Positions 8,289-15,302 of a stretch of 39,676 bases of DNA are shown here, piece after piece. A program made the translations under genes and the position numbers. Each line of letters begins with the position of its first letter. Within the stretch, counting starts at the first letter, position 1. Source of the stretch: Bacillota bacterium (GTDB lineage Bacteria; Bacillota; Clostridia; Oscillospirales; Feifaniaceae); NCBI GenBank assembly GCA_030705925.1, contig JAUZPM010000018.1, forward strand, positions 1 through 39,676, in the 5' to 3' direction. The notes under the pieces are model-generated. The model saw only the letters and a list, made by a program, of their open reading frames with translations. It had not been told where the DNA came from and searched no databases.

Positions 8289-9083
8289 TTACCCACGTGT
8301 TGGAGTAAATGACCCTTTTTTGATGTTTGAAACATCAATTGTTCCCTTATCGTTTTCAGACAGCTTGTCCTTTATACTGATGATAAACTTAACTTTATCA
8401 TCAGTATCGGTATAATCTCCGAACATTATCTTATATTTATCTTTATACTGCATTGTAATGCTGTAAATGTTGGTCAAATCAATTGATTTCATATCTGCAA
8501 GGAGTCCATTGTCCCTAAGTGCAGTTATCAATGTATTATGTATACGTTTTGTTGTATCGTCAGGAAATGCTATAGCATCGGCAACAACCGGCTGTCCCCC
8601 ATAATCACAGACAAGCTTAGGAAGATTATACGCAGTGTCATCTTCTACTATATCTATTACTTTGCCTTCTGTGCTGACAATATAGCTTACCCCTCCGTCG
8701 CTTACAATAAGTTCTGGCTTTGCTGGCTGCACTTCGATTTGAATCTTTTCTGGGAGGCTGCACCGTACAACCGCTTTTTCAATGTACGGCAATTCTTTTT
8801 CGATATGGACAGCTGTTTTTGTTCTTCTTACTGTCACCATATTCTGACCCGGTTTTATGCCGGCTACAGAAAGTATCTGATCGGTTGTATATATACTTTT
8901 TCCAGTAACTTTTACTTCCGTTATATTTAAGAATGTTGAAACAAGATAAAAAATACCGCCCGAAATGAGTGCCATCAGTAAAATTATCATACCGACAACA
9001 AGTGCAAGCCGCCTCTGTCTTCGGCGGCGCTTATGCGACTGTCTGCTTTTAGCGGCACCTGTAGTACCCCTAGCTTTTTTCAA
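8289..9083 (-). CDS. ftsQ: Cell division protein FtsQ/DivIB
   Basis: Bitopic divisome protein that connects the FtsL/DivIC pair to the septal synthase. The product (about 264 residues) has a strongly basic cytoplasmic N-terminus rich in Arg/Lys, one membrane helix (about 29-50), a POTRA domain (ITEVKVTGKSIYTTDQIL onward, about 53-120) and a beta domain. The start is uncertain: a TTG at 9092 lies directly against the AAAGG site, whereas the TTG at 9083 has 9 bases of spacing and is preferred. Either choice overlaps the end of murA (stop at 9070), so translation is coupled. Confidence 0.93.
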   Translation of the reverse strand: MKKARGTTGAAKSRQSHKRRRRQRRLALVVGMIILLMALISGGIFYLVSTFLNITEVKVTGKSIYTTDQILSVAGIKPGQNMVTVRRTKTAVHIEKELPYIEKAVVRCSLPEKIQIEVQPAKPELIVSDGGVSYIVSTEGKVIDIVEDDTAYNLPKLVCDYGGQPVVADAIAFPDDTTKRIHNTLITALRDNGLLADMKSIDLTNIYSITMQYKDKYKIMFGDYTDTDDKVKFIISIKDKLSENDKGTIDVSNIKKGSFTPTRG

Positions 9084-10341
9084 CCACGTCAACCTTTCTT
9101 ATTTTACATCCTAAGCTTTGAAGATTGGTTTCTATATTCTCATACCCACGGTCAATGAGTTCAGAATTATCAATCGTCGTCTCACCGTTTGCCGCCAGAG
9201 CCGCAAGGACAAGTGCGACTCCACCCCTCAGGTCTGTTGCAACAACGTTCGCTCCGGTAAGTCTTGGAACGCCCTGAACGAGTGCCACTCTGCCTTCAAC
9301 TTTTATATTGGCTCCCATCCGCATAAGTTCTTCAGCATGCTTATATCTATTCTGAAAAATAGTTTCAACATACATACTATTTCCGGATGCAACTGTAGAG
9401 TATGCCATAAGCGGTGCAAGCGCATCTGTAGGAAATCCCGGGTAGGGCATAGTCCTTACCATTCTAATTGGCTGGATCGGACGCTTTCTGTCTATTAAAA
9501 TACGATTTTCATCTGTTCTAATCTGCGCGCCGCTTTCTTCCAGAAGTGAAATCACAGAATTCAGGTCTCTCGGCCTGACACTTTTAATAATTAGTTTGCC
9601 ACCTGTAATCGCAGCCGCGATCATATATGTTGCGGCCGCAATACGATCCGGTATAATCGAATGCTCCGCACCATGAAGCGTTTCAACGCCCTCAATATAA
9701 ATGGTGTTGTCCCCGGCGCCTGTGATATTTGCGCCCATACTGTTCAAAAATGACTGTAAATCTTCTATTTCCGGCTCACGGGCAGCATTATGTATTACAG
9801 TCTGTCCCGGCACTTTAGACGCGAGCAGCATAATGTTTTCAGTTGCGCCAACACTTGGAAAAGTTAGATTTATTTCCGTCCCAATCATTTTATCACAAAC
9901 AGAGTAAATAAATCCATACTCTTCCGCAAATTTTACACCCAATTTCTGAAAGGAAGATATATGTAAATCAATCGGGCGGGGTCCAAGTTCGCATCCCCCG
10001 GGATAACTTACTTTTGCGCGGCCCATTCTTGCCAAAATAGGACCAAGCATAATGACGGAAGAACGCATGCCTCTCATTAGATTATATGGGATATCTACTC
10101 CGGATGCACTGGAAGGGTCGATTTCGATTTCTCCGGATCCGCGCCTTGTAACTTTGCATCCGAGATGCAGAAGGATTTCAACAGTAGCGCTTACGTCACT
10201 TATATCCGGACAATTTTTTATAACCGAAACCTCGTTTGCAAGTAAGGTAGCGGCAAGTATGGGCAGAACACTGTTTTTAGCACCCTGAACGGCTATTTCT
10301 CCAGTAACAACATTAGGTCCATTTATAATTAGTTTGCTCAT
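9070..10341 (-). CDS. murA: UDP-N-acetylglucosamine 1-carboxyvinyltransferase MurA
   Basis: Catalyses the first committed step of peptidoglycan synthesis, transferring enolpyruvate from PEP to UDP-GlcNAc. The product has 423 residues, with KNSVLPILAA near the N-terminus and the catalytic cysteine in PGGCELGPRPIDLHI; this is the cysteine alkylated by fosfomycin, so the enzyme has no obvious resistance substitution there. The conserved RPRDLNSV and FPTDALAPLMA segments are present. The ATG at 10341 is used because AAAGGGTG is correctly spaced. That ribosome site can pair with sequence about 60 bases upstream, and a 14-codon reading frame ends across the murA start, suggesting translational control. 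Its placement beside ftsQ stands where murC/murB would often be. Confidence 0.98.
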   Translation of the reverse strand: MSKLIINGPNVVTGEIAVQGAKNSVLPILAATLLANEVSVIKNCPDISDVSATVEILLHLGCKVTRRGSGEIEIDPSSASGVDIPYNLMRGMRSSVIMLGPILARMGRAKVSYPGGCELGPRPIDLHISSFQKLGVKFAEEYGFIYSVCDKMIGTEINLTFPSVGATENIMLLASKVPGQTVIHNAAREPEIEDLQSFLNSMGANITGAGDNTIYIEGVETLHGAEHSIIPDRIAAATYMIAAAITGGKLIIKSVRPRDLNSVISLLEESGAQIRTDENRILIDRKRPIQPIRMVRTMPYPGFPTDALAPLMAYSTVASGNSMYVETIFQNRYKHAEELMRMGANIKVEGRVALVQGVPRLTGANVVATDLRGGVALVLAALAANGETTIDNSELIDRGYENIETNLQSLGCKIRKVDVVEKS

Positions 10342-10382
10342 AACAACACCCTTTCGCAATAAAACACTGATTGCAGTTTCAT
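10338..10382 (-). CDS. Possible 14-codon leader peptide overlapping the murA start
   Basis: The frame reads MKLQSVFYCERVLL and stops with TGA overlapping the murA ATG (ATGA). AAGG lies 6 bases before its ATG. Ribosomes translating it would pass through the hairpin that can hide the murA ribosome site. Such short frames arise by chance, and no homology can be judged at this length. Confidence 0.3.
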   Translation of the reverse strand: MKLQSVFYCERVLL

Positions 10383-10419
10383 ACTATGCCTTCAGGTTTT
10401 TAATGTTACGAAGGGTGTT
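10345..10419 (-). promoter_or_regulatory. Hairpin able to sequester the murA ribosome-binding site
   Basis: On the minus strand AACACCCTTCG (10419-10409) pairs with CGAAAGGGTGTT (10356-10345) through 11 base pairs and one bulged A. The 3' arm contains the AAAGGGTG ribosome site of murA. The loop is 52 bases and holds the start of the leader peptide frame. The rest of the 10360-10498 gap is AT-rich, with two AAAAGCTTT motifs and no clear promoter. Confidence 0.45.
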
Positions 10420-10498
10420 TTTGCGTTTATTCTTAATATTAAAGCTTTTGATTAAATTGTGTAAGTATAATAATTAAATTTTAAAAAAAGCTTTTGTT

Positions 10499-11617
10499 TT
10501 ATTTTTTATCCGCCATTAACTCAAAAATCGTATTATATATTTTTTGAGTTGAATCTAAAATTGCGATCTTTTGAGCGTTCTTAGAAATCGAGTCCAAAAT
10601 TGACTTATTATTTAGAAGTTCATCAGCAGTTTTCTTCAGTTTTTCGCCGGTTAAATCCTTTTCTTCAATCATTACCGCAGCGTCTTCACTTACAAATGAC
10701 ATCGCGTTAAAATACTGGTGATTATGCGTCACATTGGGTGAAGGAATAAGTATAGACGGTTTGCCTAGTGCGGCTAACTCTCCCAGAGTTATTGCACCTG
10801 ATCTGCTGATTACTATGTCTGCCGCCGCAAGAACAGTCGGCATATTATAAATATATTCCCGTATATCCAAATTGGGATATTTTTTTAAATCTATTCCCTT
10901 TTCCTTTAATTTTTCAGGAACCCATTTGAAGCCGCGTTCTCCGCAGGCGTGGGTGTGGCGGTATTTTTCCTTTTTAGAATGAAGTGCTATAAAATCAATA
11001 ATTGCATTATTAAAGTCTCTGGCGCCCATGCTTCCGCCGACGGAAACAATATATTTCTCATCAGCAGCAATTCCAAGTGACTTGCGTGCCTCTTGTTTTG
11101 ATAAATATAAAAACTCATCCCGGATAGGGTTCCCTACAAGGGTTATATTTGTTTTTTTAGGAAAATACTTTCCGCTGTCCGGAAAACTTACCATAACCCT
11201 GTCAACATGTTTTGATAGAATACGGCTCGTTACCCCAGGAAATGCATTCTGCTCATGTATAGCCGTTGGTATGCCCATTTTTGCAGCCATATACAGTACC
11301 GGGAAACTTACATACCCTCCGGTTCCAATAACAATATCAGGCTTAAATTCCTTTATTATCTCTTTTGATTTGGAAAGAGCGGAAATCGCCGTCACGGCTG
11401 TTTTTATATTTTTGTATGTCAGTCTTCTTTTTAATCCGTATACCTCTATCTTGTAAAGAGGGTAGCCTGCCTTTGGAACAAGCGTACTTTCGATGCCTTG
11501 TTCTGTGCCGACAAAGCGGATATCAGAGCCGGGTTTTCTTTGCCGAATAAACCCGGCAATAGCTAAAGCGGGGTTCACGTGTCCGCCTGTACCTCCACCC
11601 GCCAGCAATACCTTCAA
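10499..11617 (-). CDS. murG: Lipid II synthase MurG (GlcNAc transferase)
   Basis: Adds GlcNAc from UDP-GlcNAc to lipid I at the cytoplasmic face, making lipid II. The product of about 372 residues starts MKVLLAGGGTGGHVNPALAI, the standard MurG N-terminal glycine-rich loop, and also has GTGGYVSFP, HEQNAFPGVTSR, GGSMGAR and SRSGAITLGELAALGKPSILIP of the GT-B fold. The start is taken as TTG at 11617: a GGGGGTG site lies 6 bases before it and it gives the canonical N-terminus, whereas upstream TTG 11632 and GTG 11626 overlap that site. It follows ftsW closely (36 bases). Confidence 0.98.
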   Translation of the reverse strand: MKVLLAGGGTGGHVNPALAIAGFIRQRKPGSDIRFVGTEQGIESTLVPKAGYPLYKIEVYGLKRRLTYKNIKTAVTAISALSKSKEIIKEFKPDIVIGTGGYVSFPVLYMAAKMGIPTAIHEQNAFPGVTSRILSKHVDRVMVSFPDSGKYFPKKTNITLVGNPIRDEFLYLSKQEARKSLGIAADEKYIVSVGGSMGARDFNNAIIDFIALHSKKEKYRHTHACGERGFKWVPEKLKEKGIDLKKYPNLDIREYIYNMPTVLAAADIVISRSGAITLGELAALGKPSILIPSPNVTHNHQYFNAMSFVSEDAAVMIEEKDLTGEKLKKTADELLNNKSILDSISKNAQKIAILDSTQKIYNTIFELMADKK

Positions 11618-11653
11618 TTGTTTCACCCCCAAGAATTATATATATCATTATAC

Positions 11654-12823
11654 CTACGTCTTTACAAGTCTTGCATACCTTGATATAGAAAGTATTATGC
11701 CCATTTCGGCCATTTGAAGCACGAGCGCCGTGCCGCCGTAACTGAAGAACGGAAGTGAAATACCCGTATTAGGCACAAGATTTGTTACAACCATTATATT
11801 TAAAAGCGCCTGAAGCGCTACTTTTGACGTAAATCCGATTACAACAAGCCCCGAAAACCTGTCAGGCGCGCGCAAGGCTATGACAAAGCCTCTCCAGATA
11901 AGCAAAGCAAAAAGCAGCACAATAAGAACCGCACCGACAAAACCCAATTCTTCTGCAGCAATTGAAAAGACAAAGTCGTTCTGCGGCTCAGGGATATACA
12001 GATACTTCTGTCGGCTCTTGCCAAGTCCCAATCCAAACAGTCCCCCTGACCCAACAGCTATTAGGGACTGTATTGTCTGAAAGCCCTTGCCTTGCGGATC
12101 TACATAAGGATCGAGCCATATACGTATTCTAGTCATGCCGTGTCCCGTACCAAGGATTGCAAGGGCTATCCCTGCTGCTGCGATGCCGCCAAAGCTTGCA
12201 AACCAGCCCAGATTTGCGCCCCCTACGATTATAAGTATCGCGCCAAGCGTAATAGTAATTATAGTAGCGGAGTTGTGCGGTTCCAAATATAGCAGTACAG
12301 TTATTATTCCAAGTATAACGCCATACGGGAGTATTCCATACTTAAATGTTTTCATCCGTTTCTGGTTTCTGGTGATCATATAGGCAAAACTTAATATAAC
12401 GCCGATCTTTGCTATTTCAGACGGTTGGATTGAAAGCGGTCCGATGTATATCCAGCGTCTTGCATCGTTTATCGTTCTTCCTATAAACGGAACAAGTGCA
12501 AGAAGCACAATTGAAATTCCCAGCGTCGGCAAAGCAAATTTATGAAGCAGTTTCGGAGTCGCAAAGTTCGTAGTAACAGCCATTGCGACAATGCCCACAA
12601 GTGCAAATACAAACTGTTTTTTTATGAAATAGTAGCTGTCGCCATAACGATAATAAGCGTTAGCGTGGCTTGCGCTGAACATAACTATAAGACCCGCGAA
12701 CAGCAGTACGATTACAATAATAAGAAAGGGCAGGTCAATAAACGCTTTGTTATAATCAAAGCTCTGCGGGGGATCAGGTTTATATACTGTCTTGCGCCTA
12801 ACTTTTTTCAACGCGTCCACCAC
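11654..12823 (-). CDS. ftsW: SEDS peptidoglycan polymerase FtsW
   Basis: Septal glycosyltransferase of the SEDS family, acting with a class B penicillin-binding protein, here probably SpoVD or another septal one. The 389-residue product has about ten membrane helices and the family signatures DARRWIYIGPLSIQPSEIAK, GLGKSRQKYLYIPEPQNDFVFSIAAEELG and the C-terminal NTGISLPFFSYGGTAL. The start is a GTG at 12823 or the adjoining GTG at 12820, 6-9 bases after the mraY stop; a TTG at 12811 is possible. In spore formers a cluster-encoded FtsW-type protein may be SpoVE, and sequence alone does not separate the two. Confidence 0.95.
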   Translation of the reverse strand: MVDALKKVRRKTVYKPDPPQSFDYNKAFIDLPFLIIVIVLLFAGLIVMFSASHANAYYRYGDSYYFIKKQFVFALVGIVAMAVTTNFATPKLLHKFALPTLGISIVLLALVPFIGRTINDARRWIYIGPLSIQPSEIAKIGVILSFAYMITRNQKRMKTFKYGILPYGVILGIITVLLYLEPHNSATIITITLGAILIIVGGANLGWFASFGGIAAAGIALAILGTGHGMTRIRIWLDPYVDPQGKGFQTIQSLIAVGSGGLFGLGLGKSRQKYLYIPEPQNDFVFSIAAEELGFVGAVLIVLLFALLIWRGFVIALRAPDRFSGLVVIGFTSKVALQALLNIMVVTNLVPNTGISLPFFSYGGTALVLQMAEMGIILSISRYARLVKT

Positions 12824-12829
12824 TCCAAA

Positions 12830-13822
12830 TTATAGATTATAATAGTTCTGCACTCCGATACATGCGAGAATGCTCAGTATTACTGTAACAAACGTGAATA
12901 CGACAACAATTTTGTTTTCTGACCATCCTGATAGTTCAAAATGATGATGAAGAGGGCTCATTTTGAAAAGACGTTTTCCCTTGGTTTTCTTAAAATACCA
13001 TATTTGAAGTACAACCGAGAGCATTTCGATAAAATAAATAAATCCTATCAGTAAAAATATTAGAGGCTGGTTTATTGCAAACGCCGCTGCGGCAATCATA
13101 CCTCCTAAAAACATCGAGCCGGTATCGCCCATAAAAACCTTAGCCGGGTGCAGATTAAAAATCAAAAAGCCAAGAAGTGACGCTGCGCATGCAACGAGGA
13201 GAATAGAAACGCCTTCAGCCCTTAAAAATGCCGCTATTACGGCATAAGCTAGAGCTGCTGGAATAGTTACAGATGCGGCAAGTCCATCTACCCCATCGGT
13301 AAAATTTACAGCATTTACGATTGCGATAATAGCAAACATCGCAAACACGTAGTAACCAATACTCAATTCAATTTCTTTATTTAAGAAAGGAATGTACAGT
13401 TTTGTATTGATATAACCCATGATCTGAAGAGTAATAATAAAGGCCGCCGCACAGATAAGTTGTAAAAACATCTTTTGCTTTTCTGTGAGGCCGAGGTTGC
13501 GCTTTTTTATTACCTTTATGTAGTCATCAATAAAGCCAACGAATCCAAAGGAAAGCGCCATTGACAGTACAGCTAGCGCACGGTCAGCATCCGGCGATCT
13601 AGAAATGAAGAGTGCTGCTGCCGCAACTATACCCATTATAAACATGAACCCGCCCATTGTCGGCGTTCCAGCCTTTTTTTGATGCCATTTGGGTCCATCT
13701 TCACGTATACTCTGTCCGAATTTTAGTTTATGCAGCATGGGGATGAGTAATGGCCCAGTCAGAGCAGTGATGAAAAATGCTATAATTGCTGCCGGAATCA
13801 TTGATTTAACGAGATCAGTCAA
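12830..13822 (-). CDS. mraY: Phospho-MurNAc-pentapeptide transferase MraY
   Basis: Integral membrane enzyme that transfers phospho-MurNAc-pentapeptide to undecaprenyl phosphate, forming lipid I. The 330-residue product has about ten membrane helices and the catalytic signatures GPKWHQKKAGTPTMGG (43-58), FIDDYIK (the DDxxK motif), NAVNFTDGVDGLA, FMGDTGSMFLGG and SPLHHHFELSGW. The start is TTG, supported by AAGGAG 8 bases upstream. It follows murE after only 23 bases, so there is no room for murF, which usually lies between them, and murD does not follow. Confidence 0.98.
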   Translation of the reverse strand: MTDLVKSMIPAAIIAFFITALTGPLLIPMLHKLKFGQSIREDGPKWHQKKAGTPTMGGFMFIMGIVAAAALFISRSPDADRALAVLSMALSFGFVGFIDDYIKVIKKRNLGLTEKQKMFLQLICAAAFIITLQIMGYINTKLYIPFLNKEIELSIGYYVFAMFAIIAIVNAVNFTDGVDGLAASVTIPAALAYAVIAAFLRAEGVSILLVACAASLLGFLIFNLHPAKVFMGDTGSMFLGGMIAAAAFAINQPLIFLLIGFIYFIEMLSVVLQIWYFKKTKGKRLFKMSPLHHHFELSGWSENKIVVVFTFVTVILSILACIGVQNYYNL

Positions 13823-13845
13823 CGAAGTTGCTCCTTCCTTTGTTG

Positions 13846-15300
13846 TTATTCAGCGTTTGAAATATCAGATAAAATATCATGTATTATTTCCCGTTCATCG
13901 AAATGAATACGTCTATCCTTTAATATCTGATAAGTTTCATGCCCTTTGCCTGCAAGAAGTATTGTATCATCACGACGAGCATGTCGCAATGCGTATTCAA
14001 TTGCCTCCTTACGGTTTTCAATAACAACATACGGCGTTTTACTGTCTTTTACTCCTTCTAAAATATCTTTGATGATTCCGCTGGGATCTTCTGTGCGCGG
14101 ATTATCTGAGGTGACTATGCAAAAATCGGACATATCGAATGCAATTTTACCCATTATCGGACGTTTTGTGCGGTCTCTGTCTCCGCCGCATCCAAAAAGC
14201 GTTACGACACGTCCGCGAGCAAATCCCCTGATAGCGCTCAGAATATTAAACAGTCCGTCAGGCGTGTGTGCATAATCAATAAGAACTGTATAGTCAGTGC
14301 CTGTGTCCACAACCTCAATTCTTCCCTTAACGCCTTTGACCGTAGCAAGTGCAGAAAGAATCGCTTTCATATCGATTCCAAGGCAAAGACATGCAGTTAT
14401 TGCAGCAAGGGCATTGTATACTGTAAACTTGCCCGGTATGTCAAGCTTTGCATGACCTATTTGTCCGTCGGTAATTAATTCGAATTCTATACCGTCTGGT
14501 TTATAATGAATATTTTTAGCAACAACATCCGATTTATCACTGTATGCCGAATAGGTGTAATTTTTTGTTGTTGAAAGCGACATCAGCTTCGTAGCTGCTT
14601 CATCATCAGCGTTTATTACGCCGATCTTGCTCATTGTAAAGAGTTTTGATTTAGCCAGGAGATAGTTTTCCATAGTTTTATGGAAATCAAGGTGATCCTG
14701 AGTAAGGTTTGTAAAAACGGCAGCTTCGAAATTCAGCCCGGAAACTCTGTCCTGTGCAAGTGAATGAGACGAAACCTCCATAACGACGTAATCCATTTTT
14801 TCTTCAGCCATCTGGGCAAACAGCCGCTGAAGTTCAAGTGGTTCAGGCGTCGTATACTTTGTTTCAATAATGCGCTTTCCAATCATATTATGGATTGTTC
14901 CAATCAGCCCCACTTTAAGCCCGGTAAACTCCAAAATCTGTTTAATTAGTGTTGTAGTAGTTGTTTTTCCGTTTGTCCCGGTGACGCCTATTATTTTAAA
15001 TTTAGATGCTGGATTATGATAGAAATTTGCAGCAATAGCTGAAAGTGCCTTTCTGCTGTCAGATACAAGTATGCAGTTTTCCTTCATGTACTCAGGCTCG
15101 TCAATAAGCGCGCATACTGAACCTGCAGAGAATGCACTGTCTATAAATTTGTGTCCATCTATACCAGTACCGCGCAGTGCTACGAAAAGGCAACCCGATT
15201 TAACCTTTCTGCTGTCGTATTCGACCATACTGATTTCTGCCTCTAAATCGGCTTTGTTTGATATTATCTCCACTCCATTTAACAGTTCTTTGAGCTTCAA
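13846..15300 (-). CDS. murE: UDP-MurNAc-tripeptide synthetase MurE (meso-DAP type)
   Basis: Cytoplasmic ATP-dependent ligase that adds the third amino acid to UDP-MurNAc-L-Ala-D-Glu. The 484-residue product has the N-terminal Mur domain, the ATP loop GVTGTNGKTTTTTL (about 104-117), TTPEPLELQR, EVSSHSLAQDRV, FTNLTQDHLDFH and LFGCGGDRDRTKRP. The C-terminal domain carries TSDNPRTEDP; a DNPR motif is characteristic of meso-diaminopimelate-adding enzymes, while L-lysine enzymes have a different residue set there. The organism's peptidoglycan is therefore predicted to be meso-DAP type. It begins 2 bases from the spoVD stop and probably shares its transcript. Confidence 0.97.
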   Translation of the reverse strand: MKLKELLNGVEIISNKADLEAEISMVEYDSRKVKSGCLFVALRGTGIDGHKFIDSAFSAGSVCALIDEPEYMKENCILVSDSRKALSAIAANFYHNPASKFKIIGVTGTNGKTTTTTLIKQILEFTGLKVGLIGTIHNMIGKRIIETKYTTPEPLELQRLFAQMAEEKMDYVVMEVSSHSLAQDRVSGLNFEAAVFTNLTQDHLDFHKTMENYLLAKSKLFTMSKIGVINADDEAATKLMSLSTTKNYTYSAYSDKSDVVAKNIHYKPDGIEFELITDGQIGHAKLDIPGKFTVYNALAAITACLCLGIDMKAILSALATVKGVKGRIEVVDTGTDYTVLIDYAHTPDGLFNILSAIRGFARGRVVTLFGCGGDRDRTKRPIMGKIAFDMSDFCIVTSDNPRTEDPSGIIKDILEGVKDSKTPYVVIENRKEAIEYALRHARRDDTILLAGKGHETYQILKDRRIHFDEREIIHDILSDISNAE

Positions 15301-15302
15301 AT

